From JASHUC01 sp035523875 (GTDB taxonomy: Bacteria; Pseudomonadota; Gammaproteobacteria; Steroidobacterales; Steroidobacteraceae): DNA of 64,000 nt. The notes under the pieces were generated by a model that saw nothing but the letters and a program-made list of their open reading frames with translations, did not search any database and was not told the DNA's origin. The stretch covers positions 241,090 to 305,089 of the forward strand of contig DATKPY010000051.1 of assembly GCA_035523875.1 (NCBI GenBank), in the 5' to 3' direction. Shown here piece by piece: positions 53,132 through 62,162 of this stretch (position 1 is its first letter; the number at the start of each line of letters is the position of its first letter). The position numbers and the translations under genes were made by a program.

Positions 53132-54224
53132 GAGGAGCGGCCGTGCCGCCCGCGGGGTGGAGACCGCACGCTCGCCGATCGCCGCCGCCCTCATCGACTG
53201 GCATGCGCGCTCGGGTCGCCACGATCTGCCCTGGCAGCGCGACCGCACCGCATACCGCGTGTGGGTCTCCGAGATCATGCTGCAACAGACGCAGGTCGCA
53301 ACCGTCGTGCCGTATTTCGAGCGGTTCATGGAGCGATTTCCAAGCGTACGCGCGCTCGCAGACGCTCCGCTCGATGCGGTGCTGCACCTCTGGTCGGGCC
53401 TCGGCTATTACGCGCGGGCGCGCAATCTCCACCGGGCCGCGCAGCGAATCTGCGCCGATTGGGGCGGGCAATTCCCGCCGCATTTCGCCCAAGTGGCGAG
53501 CCTGCCGGGAATCGGCCGCTCCACCGCCGGGGCGATTCTTGCGTTGAGCCGCGGCGAGCGCCACCCGATCCTCGATGGGAACGTCCGGCGCGTGCTCGCG
53601 CGCTACTTTGGCATCGAGGGAGACCCGTCGCGACGCGCGACGCTCGAGCGCCTGTGGCTGCACTCCGCGGAATGCACGCCGCACCAGCAGGTCGCGACGT
53701 ACACACAGGCGATCATGGATCTCGGAGCGAGCGTGTGCACGCGGCATCGGCCGCGATGCGCGAACTGTCCCCTCGAGTCCGGCTGCCTCGCGCGCCGCGA
53801 GGGGCGCCAGCACGAGCTGCCGCAGCCGCGCGCGGGCCGCGCGCGAGGCGCGCGCCACACGTTCATGCTGCTCGCCGCGCGCGCCGACGGCGGTGTGCTC
53901 CTCGTGCGCCGACCGCCGCAGGGTGTTTGGGGCGGGCTGTGGTCGCCGCCGGAGTTCCCGAGCATCGCCGAAGCACGCGCGTTCGCCGCCCATGCGCTCG
54001 AGGCGGCGCGGTGCGAGCCCACGCGGCTTCCGCCGCTGCAGCACGCATTTACGCACTTCGATCTCACCGTGACGCCGTTAAGACTCGAGTGCACGGGACT
54101 CGCCGTGGTCATGGAGGCCCCCGAGGCGCTCTGGTATAACCCCCGCCTGCCCCCAGCGGTGGGATTGCCGGCGCCGGTGCGCGCGCTCCTCGAGCGGGGC
54201 GCCGAGTCGGCCGAGAGGGGATGA
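53109..54224 (+). CDS. mutY: A/G-specific adenine DNA glycosylase
   Basis: Removes adenine mispaired with 8-oxoguanine. The frame starts at ATG 53109 inside the previous gene; GTG 53157, beginning METARSPIAAALIDWHARSG, may be the true start. Key features: HDLPWQRDRTAYRVWVSEIMLQQTQV, the helix-hairpin-helix LPGIGRSTAGAILAL, catalytic Asp in HPILDGNVRRVL, and the 4Fe-4S cluster cysteines in CTRHRPRCANCPLESGC (spacing 6-2-5). The C-terminal NUDIX-like domain for 8-oxoG recognition ends the protein. It overlaps yggX by 4 nt, the usual proteobacterial pair. Confidence 0.96.
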   Translation: MRAAAARERSGRAARGVETARSPIAAALIDWHARSGRHDLPWQRDRTAYRVWVSEIMLQQTQVATVVPYFERFMERFPSVRALADAPLDAVLHLWSGLGYYARARNLHRAAQRICADWGGQFPPHFAQVASLPGIGRSTAGAILALSRGERHPILDGNVRRVLARYFGIEGDPSRRATLERLWLHSAECTPHQQVATYTQAIMDLGASVCTRHRPRCANCPLESGCLARREGRQHELPQPRAGRARGARHTFMLLAARADGGVLLVRRPPQGVWGGLWSPPEFPSIAEARAFAAHALEAARCEPTRLPPLQHAFTHFDLTVTPLRLECTGLAVVMEAPEALWYNPRLPPAVGLPAPVRALLERGAESAERG

Positions 54225-54496
54225 GCGTGGCGCGGATGGTTCAGTGCGTGGTGTTGAAGCGGGAGGCGCCGGGACTCGAGCGGCCTCCGTATCCGGGCGC
54301 GCTCGGCAAGCGCATCTACGAGCAGATCTCGCAGGAGGCTTGGGGACGCTGGATGCACCACCAGACGATGCTCATCAACGAATATCGCCTGACCCCGATC
54401 GAGCCCAAGGCACGCAAGTTCCTCGAAGCGGAGATGGAGAAGTTCCTGTTCGGCGCCGGCTCCGCACCCCCTGAGGGATTCAAGCCCCGCGACTGA
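54221..54496 (+). CDS. yggX: Fe(II)-trafficking protein YggX
   Basis: 91 aa, same length as E. coli YggX, which protects Fe-S clusters and supports MutY under oxidative stress. Conserved segments VQCVVLKREAPGLERPPYPGALGKRIYEQIS and MINEYRL-type LINEYRLTPIEPKARKFLEAEMEKFLF are present, with Cys early in the sequence. The start overlaps mutY (ATGA). A rho-independent terminator follows 50 nt downstream. Its close link to mutY, an Fe-S enzyme, is the standard context. Confidence 0.96.
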   Translation: MSVARMVQCVVLKREAPGLERPPYPGALGKRIYEQISQEAWGRWMHHQTMLINEYRLTPIEPKARKFLEAEMEKFLFGAGSAPPEGFKPRD

Positions 54497-54545
54497 TCGA
54501 TTCCGCGCCGATATCTGTCGCCGCGAAGCTACAACCCGGAACTAT

Positions 54546-54567
54546 CCCCGCGCCGGGGGGTCTTTTT
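54546..54567 (+). terminator. rho-independent terminator after yggX
   Basis: CCCCG (54546-54550), loop CGC, CGGGG (54554-54558) and then a TCTTTTT tract. Located 50 nt after the yggX stop, it is well placed to end the long transcript running from the heme cluster or from the PAS-kinase gene. Confidence 0.75.
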
Positions 54568-54620
54568 GATTCGTGGAGCCGATTCACGGATCGGCTACGG
54601 TCGCTCACTGGAGGTGCATG

Positions 54621-54878
54621 ATGAGCGGTGCACTGAGGACTGCTCAGGGAATGGCGGAACTACGGACGGCGATGCCGGATGCAGGCGCGCACCGTGCGTG
54701 GGCGGGGCACGGGAGCGGCGCCCGCTGCGACCTCTGCCGTGCGCCCATCGAGGCGCATCAGATCGAGTACGAGGTGGAGTCGGCCGGCGGCGACCAGCCG
54801 ATCACGCTGAGGCTCCACATCGGCTGCTACCATCGCTGGATCGGCTCCGCATCGAGGGTACGCTCGGCCATCCTGTAG
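54621..54878 (+). CDS. small Cys/His protein, possible zinc-binding
   Basis: 85-aa protein with no family recognised. ATG 54621 has GGAGG 6 nt upstream (an adjacent ATG at 54618 is too close). The arrangement CDLCRAPI ... IGCYHRW, with the CxxC pair and later Cys and His, resembles a small metal-binding knuckle. The protein has few hydrophobic segments and no signal peptide. It lies between the terminator and the convergent regulator gene. Confidence 0.6.
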   Translation: MSGALRTAQGMAELRTAMPDAGAHRAWAGHGSGARCDLCRAPIEAHQIEYEVESAGGDQPITLRLHIGCYHRWIGSASRVRSAIL

Positions 54879-54896
54879 CGGCGCTCGGCTGCGGCC

Positions 54897-55520
54897 TCAG
54901 AGCCGGATCATGCCTCTTTTGTGCGCCACAGCGACCGCCTCGGTGCGGCTGATCGCGTCGAGCTTGGTGAGAATCGCCTTCACGTGCGTCTTCGCGGTGC
55001 CCTCGGTGATCGCGAGGCGCCGGGCGATGTCCTTGTTGCTGCGTCCCTCGGCCAAGAGCTGCAGCACGTCGAGCTCCCGGTGGGTGAGGCTCGGGCGCCC
55101 CATGCGCTGCAGCGCCTTTGCCGCGACCGAGGAGGAGGCGTACGGCCGGTCCTCGCTCACGGCGCGGATCGCGGAGAGGATTTCCTGACGCGGCGCATCC
55201 TTCAGCAGATACCCCTTCGCGCCCTGGCTCAAGCAGCGGAAGATGTCCTCGTCCCCATCGTAGGTCGTCATGATGAGGAGCCGCGCTCGCGGGTGTGAAT
55301 CGAGCACCTGTTGCACCACCGCGACGCCATCGCGCTTGGGCATGCGCAGATCGAGCACCATCACGTCAGGCAGGTAACGGTTGTAGAGCGCGGTCGCCTC
55401 TTCTCCATCCGCGGCCTCGGCGACGACCTCCATGTCCGGCTGGCGGTTGACGATCGCCGCGAGGCCGTCGCGCACCACCGGATGGTCGTCGGCCAAGATG
55501 ACTCTGATCTTCTGAGTCAA
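54897..55520 (-). CDS. NarL/LuxR-type response regulator of the efflux operon
   Basis: 207-aa response regulator, last gene of the four-gene minus operon. The start is TTG 55520, overlapping the kinase stop as TTGA and preceded by GGGAGG. The receiver begins KIRVILADDHPVVRDGLAAIV, with phospho-acceptor Asp57 in DVMVLDLRMPKRDG and Lys in GYLLKDAPR. The LuxR domain is LTHRELDVLQLLAEGRSNKDIARRLAITEGTAKTHVKAIL. Its partner is the GAF kinase encoded just upstream. It likely controls the pump operon or an oxidative or chemical stress set. Confidence 0.92.
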   Translation of the reverse strand: MTQKIRVILADDHPVVRDGLAAIVNRQPDMEVVAEAADGEEATALYNRYLPDVMVLDLRMPKRDGVAVVQQVLDSHPRARLLIMTTYDGDEDIFRCLSQGAKGYLLKDAPRQEILSAIRAVSEDRPYASSSVAAKALQRMGRPSLTHRELDVLQLLAEGRSNKDIARRLAITEGTAKTHVKAILTKLDAISRTEAVAVAHKRGMIRL

Positions 55521-57340
55521 CGCGCCTCCCGGCGTGCGAGCCGCACGCTCACGCGGGTGCCTTCGCCGGGGCGGCTCTCGATCCTCCATTCCCCGCCGAT
55601 CGCCGTCGCGCGCTCACGCATGCTGATGAGCCCGAATCCCTGCTGCGCGCAGCGCTCGGGACGCTGCTCCAGTCCGCGACCGTCGTCGGCAACCGAGAGC
55701 AGCAGATGCTGCGGCTCGCCCAGCATCGAGATGCGCACGTTGCGCGGCCGGCCGTGCCGCACGGCATTGCTCACGGCTTCCTGCGCGATGCGCAGCAGCT
55801 CGTGCTCGTGCTCGGGCGGCAGTCCAGTCTCGAGCTCGCCACCCTCGAACGTGCAGGTGGTGCGCCCGGGGACGGTGGAGCGCTCGGCCAGCTGCCGCAG
55901 CGCGAGCTCCAGTCCGCGGCGGCGTGTTTGATCGGGCCGCAGCGCCATGACCGAGCGACGCGCCTCGGCGAGACCCTCGCGCGCGAGATCGCGGATGCGC
56001 GCACAGACGCTCGCGAGCGCCGGCTCCTTCTCGAGCGCGTCGAGCTCCTCGGCGGCGCCGAGCTGCATGAGGATTCCCGTAAACGCCTGGGCGAGCCCGT
56101 CGTGGATCTCCTGGCCGATGCGGTTGCGCTCCATGAGCACCGCGGCCTCCTGCGCGGAGCGCGCGAGGCGCGTGAGCTCGATCGCAAGCGTCGCCTGCTG
56201 CGCGAGCGCGATCAACAGCTCGCTGCGCTCCTCGTCCACGCGCTCCGTGCTGCCGAAGGCGAGTCCCACGCAGCCGACCGTGCGCCCGCCGAACACGAGC
56301 GGGAGCAGGAACAGACTCACGTGGCCATGACGGCGCAAGTACTCGACCGCCTCGGGCCAGAACACCTGCGCATCGCGCTCCACATCCACCTGGAACGGCT
56401 CGCGCTTGCGCGCGAGGATCGCGATCAACGCCGCCTGCGCTGCGGGTGCCATCTCGGGTGAGACCGGAAGCGCGATCTCGCCGTCCTTCACGTTCGCCTT
56501 GAGCCGCCACGCCTTGTGCGCATCGTCGAGGATCACGACGAAGCCCGCGGCCGCATCGAGCTGGCGGGTCGCCTCGAGCAGCACGTGGCCGAGAAAGCTC
56601 TGCAGGTCGGGCTCGTTCGCGAGGCGCTCGAGGTTCGCGCGGATCGCTGCGTTCGCCTTGGCGAGCTCTGCCACGCGCTCCTCGACCGCGCGCTCGCGCT
56701 CGTGGCGCACGGCATCGACGAGCTTCTCCCGGTGCAGCACCGCGCCGATCACGCCCGCCGCCGTCTCGAGCGCCGAGAGCTCGGCCGAATCGATCGCACG
56801 GCGCCTGCGGGTGTTGTCGAAGCCCACGACGCCCAGGTATTCGGTGTCGACGAAGATCGGCACCACCGCCTTGCTTTGCGTGCCGACGCCGTCGAAATCC
56901 GCGCGCTCGCCGCCGAGATCGCAGGGCGTCAAGCAGATGCTGCGCCCGGCGCGCAGCTCCGCACCCAGGCTCTCGAGGCACCGCTCATCGAAGGTGCTCT
57001 TCGCCGGATCGCCCAAGTGGGGCGTGACCCCCTCGGCCACCCACTCGCTCGCGACGACGAGCAGGCGCTCGCCGCTCGGTCCGGGGCGCGCGAGCATGAG
57101 GTTCACGCGATCGGCGTCCGCAGCCTCCCCGAGCAGTCGCAGAACGGCCGGAACCGCACCCATCACATCGGGCGCTTCGAGGAGCAAGCGGCTCGCTTTC
57201 GCCGAGGCCGCGAGCAGGCTCTCGCGATGCTGGAGCGACTCATTGATCTGCGCCACCTCCTCGGCACAGCGCCAATCGACGTCGTGGCCGGCGAGGGCCG
57301 GATCGGGAGTCTCGATCGTCGCGACGGAGGGAGTGGTCAT
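55517..57340 (-). CDS. soluble tandem-GAF sensor histidine kinase (NarL-type)
   Basis: 607-aa kinase without membrane helices. Two GAF domains are recognisable: residues about 50-205 (GAVPAVLRLLGEAADADRVNLM and SKAVVPIFVDTEYLGVVGFDN) and about 240-395 (SFLGHVLLEATRQLDAAAGFVVI and FLLPLVFGGRTVGCVGLAFGS). The HisKA_3 box MERNRIGQEIHDGLAQAFTGIL has phospho-His413, followed by an HATPase with RIAQEAVSNAVRHG and DDGRGLEQRP. Its ATG overlaps the RND stop (ATGA). The domain layout recalls DevS/DosS and NreB-type redox or gas sensors, but the ligand is unknown. Confidence 0.92.
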   Translation of the reverse strand: MTTPSVATIETPDPALAGHDVDWRCAEEVAQINESLQHRESLLAASAKASRLLLEAPDVMGAVPAVLRLLGEAADADRVNLMLARPGPSGERLLVVASEWVAEGVTPHLGDPAKSTFDERCLESLGAELRAGRSICLTPCDLGGERADFDGVGTQSKAVVPIFVDTEYLGVVGFDNTRRRRAIDSAELSALETAAGVIGAVLHREKLVDAVRHERERAVEERVAELAKANAAIRANLERLANEPDLQSFLGHVLLEATRQLDAAAGFVVILDDAHKAWRLKANVKDGEIALPVSPEMAPAAQAALIAILARKREPFQVDVERDAQVFWPEAVEYLRRHGHVSLFLLPLVFGGRTVGCVGLAFGSTERVDEERSELLIALAQQATLAIELTRLARSAQEAAVLMERNRIGQEIHDGLAQAFTGILMQLGAAEELDALEKEPALASVCARIRDLAREGLAEARRSVMALRPDQTRRRGLELALRQLAERSTVPGRTTCTFEGGELETGLPPEHEHELLRIAQEAVSNAVRHGRPRNVRISMLGEPQHLLLSVADDGRGLEQRPERCAQQGFGLISMRERATAIGGEWRIESRPGEGTRVSVRLARREAR

Positions 57341-60300
57341 AATGGGCTCGAGATCGTGTGAGTGGGATGCGCTCCGCCCCCCGCCGCATGCTCGGCGGCG
57401 GTGAGCGTCGCCAAGTTTACCCCGACTGGGCGCCGCGTCAGCCGACGCACTCCCACATAGAACAGAGGGGTCAGAAGCAGCCCGAACACCGTCACTCCGA
57501 GCATCCCGGCGAACACCGTGACGCCCATGGCGTGGCGCACCTCCGCGCCGGCTCCCCGGGCGAGCACCAGCGGTACAACTCCCATGATGAACGCGAACGA
57601 GGTCATGAGGATGGGGCGCAGCCGCAGGCGCGCCGCCTCGAGCACCGCGGCCGCAGGCGCGAGGCGGCGCGCAATCTCGAGATTCTTCGCGAACTCGACG
57701 ATCAAGATCGCATTCTTGGATGCGAGGCCCACGAGCACGAGGAGCCCGATCTGCATGAACACGTTGTCATCCCCGTGGTCGAGCAGCACGCCGGCGACGG
57801 CGGCGAGCAGGCACATCGGCACGATGAGAATGATCGCGAGCGGCAAGGTGAGGCTCTCGTACTGCGCGGCGAGAACCAGGAACACGAAGAGCACGCACAT
57901 GGGGAATACCAGGCTCGCGGTGTTCCCGGAGATGAGCTGCTGGTAAGCGAGATCCGTCCACTCGTACGACATTCCCCGCGGCAGCGTCTCATCGAGGATC
58001 CGAGCCATCGCCGCCTGCGCCTGCCCGGAGCTCGATCCCGGCGCCGGGCCGCCGCTCACGTCGGCCGACCGGTAGCCGTTGTAGCGCTGAGCGACATCCG
58101 GACCGAAGCTCTGCGCGAGCGTGACGAGCGAGCCGAGCGGGACCATCGCGCCGCTCGCGTTGCGCGTCTCGAGCTCGAGAATATCCTCGCTCCGTGCGCG
58201 GAACGGCCCATCGGCCTGGGCAACCACCTGGTACGTGCGACCGAAGCGGTTGAAGTCGTTGACGTAGAGCGACCCGAGATAGATCTGCAAGGTGTCGAAG
58301 ACGTCGGAAAGCTTCACGTTCTCGCGCTTCGCCTTGGTGCGATCGACGTTGACGTCGAGCTGCGGCACATTGATCTGATAGGTGCTGAAGACCCCCGCGA
58401 GCGCCGGATCGCGCCACGCCTTGGCGATGACCTGCTGCACGGCCCGGTAGAGCGCCTCGGGCCCGAGGTCGGCGCGGTCCTCCACAGCGAGCTTGAAACC
58501 CCCGAGCGTGCCGAGGCCCAGGACCGGGGGCGGCGTGAACACGACAACCGAAGCATCCTCGATCGCGGCGAGCTTGTGATTGAGTGCGGCGGCGAGCGCC
58601 GGACCGGACAGCGCTCGACTCCGACGCTTCTCCGGCGGGTCGAGGCAGAAGAACACCACCGCGGAGCTCGAGCTCTCCGTGTAACCGTTCACCGACATAC
58701 CGGCGAACTGGACGGCATGGGCAACGCCCGGCAGGCTCAAGCCGATCGCGGCCATGCGCCGCGTCACGGCCTCGGTGCGATCGAGCGCCGAGGCGGGCGG
58801 AAGCTGCGCCACCGCGATGAGATATTGCTTGTCCTGATCCGGAATGAATCCGCTCGGCACCGCGGTGAAGCCCACGAAGGTGAGCCCGAGGAGCACCGCG
58901 TAGAGTGCGAATGCGAGCCCGCCACGCCGCAGGATCAGCTTTACGGCCTGCGCATAGCCGCTGCCCGCGAGCGCGAAGCTGCGGTCGAAGCGGCGAAAGA
59001 ACCGTCCCAGCAGCCGATCCATTCCACGCGCGAGCCCATCGGGCGGTGCGCCATGAGGACGGAGGAGGAGCGCGGCCAACGCAGGGGAAAGCGTGAGCGA
59101 GTTGCAGGCGGAGATGACCGTCGAGATCGCAATCGTGAGGGCAAACTGCCGGTAGAACTCGCCCGTGAGCCCGCTCACGAACGCAACCGGCCCGAATACG
59201 GCACACAGCACGAGCGTGATCGCGATGATCGGGCGAGTGACCTCGGACATCGCCACCTTGGTGGCCTCGCGCGGTGGCAAGCCGGAGGCGATGTGGCGCT
59301 CGACGTTCTCGACCACCACGATCGCATCGTCCACCACGATGCCGATCGCGAGCACCAAGCCGAAGAGCGACAGCGTGTTGATCGAGAAGCCGCAAGCGAG
59401 CAGCACGGCGAGCGTGCCTACCACCGAGACCGGGACTGCCACGAGCGGGATGAGCGAGGCGCGCCAGGTCTGCAGGAAGAGGATCACCACGAGCACCACC
59501 AGCGCGACGGCCTCGAGCAGCGTCTCGAGGACCGCGTGGATCGACTGGCGCACGAACATCGTCGGGTCGTAGACGATGCGATAGTCGACGCCTTGCGGGA
59601 AGCTTCGCTTGAGCTCCTCCATCGTCCTGCGCACGCTCGATGAGAGCTCGAGGGCATTGGAGCCGGGCGCCTGGAAGATCGGTATCGCAACGGCGGGCTC
59701 GTTGTCGAGGAAGCTGCGGACGCCGTATTCCTCGGCGCCGAGCTCCACGCGCGCGACGTCCCCCACGCGCACGATCTGGCCCTCGGCGCCGGTCTTGACG
59801 ATGATGTCGCGGAACTGTGCCTCGTCGGTGAGGCGCCCCGCAGTGTTGAGCGCAATCTCGAATTCCGCCCCGCGCGCGGGCGGGGCACCGATCTGTCCGG
59901 CGGCGACCTGAACGTTCTGCTCGCGGATCGCATCGACCACGTCGGAGGCGGTGAGGTCGCGCGCTGCGAGCCTCTGCGGGTCGAGCCAGATCCGCATCGA
60001 GTAGTCGCCGCCGCCGAAGACCTGCACCTGACCCATCCCCGGCAGCCGCGCGAGCACGTCCTTGACGTTGAGGACTGCGTAGTTGCGCAGGTAGAGCGAG
60101 TCGTAGCGCCCGTCGGGAGAGATGAGGTGCACCAGCATCGTCAGGTCCGAGGAGCTCTTGACGGTGGTGACACCGAGATCGCGCACCTCCTGCGGCAGCC
60201 GCGGCAGCGCCTGCGAGACACGGTTCTGCACTTCGACCTGCGCCCGGTCGATATCGGCGCCGACGCGGAACGTCACGGTCAGGTTGAGTGAGCCGTCCAT

Positions 60301-60555
60301 TGTCGAGGTGGAGGACATGTAGAGCATGTTCTCGACCCCGACGATGGCCTGCTCGAGCGGCGCGGCCACCGTATCGGCAATGACTTTGGGGTTGGCGCCG
60401 GGGAATGCGGCGTGCACGACCACCGAGGGCGGCACGACCTCCGGGTACTCGCTCACCGGCAACTGTCCGAGGGCGAGGAGCCCCGCAATGGTGATGAACG
60501 CAGAGAGAACGGCCGCGAAGATCGGCCGATCGATGAAGAAGCTCGAGAGTCTCAC
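57337..60555 (-). CDS. AcrB-type (HAE1) RND multidrug efflux pump
   Basis: 1072-aa inner-membrane RND exporter of the HAE1 group. The GTG at 60555 directly follows the adaptor stop. Family features are FIDRPIFAAVLSAFITIAGLLAL, the PVSEYPEVVPPSVVV loop, MSSTSTMDGSLNLTVTF, and the helix 4 Asp pair in GIVVDDAIVVVENVERH. The C-terminal half has SLTLPLAIILIVPMCLLAAVAGV and GLASKNAILIVEFAKNL (Lys/Asn relay region). No outer-membrane channel gene is in the operon, so it may use a channel encoded elsewhere. Confidence 0.96.
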   Translation of the reverse strand: MRLSSFFIDRPIFAAVLSAFITIAGLLALGQLPVSEYPEVVPPSVVVHAAFPGANPKVIADTVAAPLEQAIVGVENMLYMSSTSTMDGSLNLTVTFRVGADIDRAQVEVQNRVSQALPRLPQEVRDLGVTTVKSSSDLTMLVHLISPDGRYDSLYLRNYAVLNVKDVLARLPGMGQVQVFGGGDYSMRIWLDPQRLAARDLTASDVVDAIREQNVQVAAGQIGAPPARGAEFEIALNTAGRLTDEAQFRDIIVKTGAEGQIVRVGDVARVELGAEEYGVRSFLDNEPAVAIPIFQAPGSNALELSSSVRRTMEELKRSFPQGVDYRIVYDPTMFVRQSIHAVLETLLEAVALVVLVVILFLQTWRASLIPLVAVPVSVVGTLAVLLACGFSINTLSLFGLVLAIGIVVDDAIVVVENVERHIASGLPPREATKVAMSEVTRPIIAITLVLCAVFGPVAFVSGLTGEFYRQFALTIAISTVISACNSLTLSPALAALLLRPHGAPPDGLARGMDRLLGRFFRRFDRSFALAGSGYAQAVKLILRRGGLAFALYAVLLGLTFVGFTAVPSGFIPDQDKQYLIAVAQLPPASALDRTEAVTRRMAAIGLSLPGVAHAVQFAGMSVNGYTESSSSAVVFFCLDPPEKRRSRALSGPALAAALNHKLAAIEDASVVVFTPPPVLGLGTLGGFKLAVEDRADLGPEALYRAVQQVIAKAWRDPALAGVFSTYQINVPQLDVNVDRTKAKRENVKLSDVFDTLQIYLGSLYVNDFNRFGRTYQVVAQADGPFRARSEDILELETRNASGAMVPLGSLVTLAQSFGPDVAQRYNGYRSADVSGGPAPGSSSGQAQAAMARILDETLPRGMSYEWTDLAYQQLISGNTASLVFPMCVLFVFLVLAAQYESLTLPLAIILIVPMCLLAAVAGVLLDHGDDNVFMQIGLLVLVGLASKNAILIVEFAKNLEIARRLAPAAAVLEAARLRLRPILMTSFAFIMGVVPLVLARGAGAEVRHAMGVTVFAGMLGVTVFGLLLTPLFYVGVRRLTRRPVGVNLATLTAAEHAAGGGAHPTHTISSPL

Positions 60556-61818
60556 TTACCGCTCGGCGGCAGCCGCTCGGCGCTCGGCCTGCGCGAGCAG
60601 GCCGTTGCTGCTCGCCTCACCGCTCGCCTCACCCATGGCCACCCGCTGCGGAGTAACGATGCTCCCCGGGCGCACGCGCTGCAGCCCGTCGACGACGATG
60701 AGGTCGCCCGGTGCGAGCCCCGCGCGGACCACCCGCAAGCCATCGACGACGGGCCCGAGCTCAACCGCTCGATACTGCACGCTGTTATCGGGTCCGATCC
60801 GAAAGACGTACTTCACGTTCTGATCGGTGCCGACCGCGCTGTCGTTGATGAGTATCGCCTCGTATGCGGCGCTTCCCGGAAGGCGCACTCGGGCGAACAT
60901 TCCAGGGGTGAAGAGGCGCTCGGGATTGGCGAGCTCGCCGCGCGCGCGCACGGTGCCGGTCGCGGGGTCGATCTCGTTGTCCAGGAACACCATCTCGCCG
61001 CGATGCGGATATCCCGTCTCATCGACGAGCCCGACCCACACCGGATGCGGCGCGCCGCGCGGGCTACTGCGCACGAGCGCCTGGTACTTGAGATACGACG
61101 GCTCATCGCCCTGGAACGAAACGTAGATCGGATCCATCGAGACCAAGGTCGTGAGGAGCGTCTCACCACCGGTGACCAGGTTGCCCGCGGTGACCTCGGC
61201 CCGACCGACCACGCCCGAGATGGGCGCCGTCACCCGTGTAAAGGAGAGATTGAGCGCGGCCGTGTCGACGGCAGCCTCGGCGGCGGCCACGTTGGCGGCG
61301 GCCTGCTCGGCACTCGCGACGCGCGTGTCGTACTCCTCGCGCGAGATCGCGTGCTCACCGATCAGCTTCGCGGCGCGGTCGCGTTGGGTCGCGGCCAGCT
61401 GGAGCTGCGAGCGCGCCTGCGCGAGCCCCGCCTGGGCCTGCTTGAGCGCGTCGGCGTAAGGGCGCGGATCGATGACGTAGAGCGCGTCGCCCTTTCTCAC
61501 CTCGTGTCCCTGCAGGAAGTCGACCGAGGCCACGTAGCCCGAAACGCGCGGACGCACGTCGACGTGCTGCACGGCCTCGAAGTGGCCCGTGAATTCGTCG
61601 AAATCGGTCACCTTGCGCGCGAGGACCTGCGCGACTTCGACTGCGGGAGGCGCAGGTGGCACGACCGCGGTCTCCGCGCGACTGCATCCGGAAATCCCGA
61701 GCACCACGATTGCGGCGAGAAGCGCGGCGACGAGTCCAACGTAGATCGACGTGGGAGAGGTCAGGAAGGACGTCGCGCGGGCGCGCGTCACGGAGCGGAG
61801 GGAACTCTGTCGGTCCAT
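60556..61818 (-). CDS. AcrA-type RND periplasmic adaptor
   Basis: 420-aa membrane fusion protein; ATG 61818 has GGAGA 7 nt upstream, while earlier in-frame starts up to 61908 are poorly supported. The N-terminal anchor is followed by IVVLGISGC, a possible lipobox, then VEVAQVLARKVTDFDEFTGHFEAVQHVDVRPRVSGYV, a coiled-coil hairpin with KQAQAGLAQARSQLQLAATQ, and RVTAPISGVVGRAEVTAGNLV. It is the first gene of the operon and delivers substrate from the HAE1 pump to an outer-membrane channel. Confidence 0.94.
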   Translation of the reverse strand: MDRQSSLRSVTRARATSFLTSPTSIYVGLVAALLAAIVVLGISGCSRAETAVVPPAPPAVEVAQVLARKVTDFDEFTGHFEAVQHVDVRPRVSGYVASVDFLQGHEVRKGDALYVIDPRPYADALKQAQAGLAQARSQLQLAATQRDRAAKLIGEHAISREEYDTRVASAEQAAANVAAAEAAVDTAALNLSFTRVTAPISGVVGRAEVTAGNLVTGGETLLTTLVSMDPIYVSFQGDEPSYLKYQALVRSSPRGAPHPVWVGLVDETGYPHRGEMVFLDNEIDPATGTVRARGELANPERLFTPGMFARVRLPGSAAYEAILINDSAVGTDQNVKYVFRIGPDNSVQYRAVELGPVVDGLRVVRAGLAPGDLIVVDGLQRVRPGSIVTPQRVAMGEASGEASSNGLLAQAERRAAAAER

Positions 61819-62162
61819 CGCGGGGTCTCCCAGTGAGCCAGGGTTTTCTGCGGCCACACGACCGCCATTGGGACATGGATTCTCAGGGCGCATAGGCCGA
61901 AGGACCATGCGTCCAATGGCCGACCCGTCGAATCTCGGAGGAGAGGGGGGCGGGGTCTCCCTTTAGGGAGAGGGGTACTCCGGATGTGGCCAGTGCCGGC
62001 GCTCGCAGAGCAGCAAGGCTAATCGGCCCCTATTCCCTGACTGGCGAGTTGGATGCGAATGGACTGATTTTGGAGACAATCAGCGGTAAAAACATGAACA
62101 TTGCCGCTCCAGTGAAACAAAAATGCGTAGCAGCCTCCCTGGACTCCCTCCGAGCGCCGTGC
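61819..62162. other. intergenic region upstream of the adaptor-RND-kinase operon
   Basis: 344 nt separating the epimerase 3' end (62163) from the operon start. It contains the 16-nt dyad described at 61956-61971 and, at about 62040-62140, an AT-richer stretch (CGAATGGACTGATTTTGGAGACAATCAGCGGTAAAAACATG) that could hold the promoter on the minus strand. No gene or known RNA was seen. Confidence 0.45.
61956..61971. promoter_or_regulatory. dyad-symmetric element upstream of the efflux operon
   Basis: TCTCCC (61956-61961) and GGGAGA (61966-61971) form a perfect inverted repeat around TTTA, flanked by GGGG on one side and GGGG on the other. It lies about 138 nt upstream of ATG 61818. It could be an operator for the operon's own response regulator, but that is a guess. 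Confidence 0.4.
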
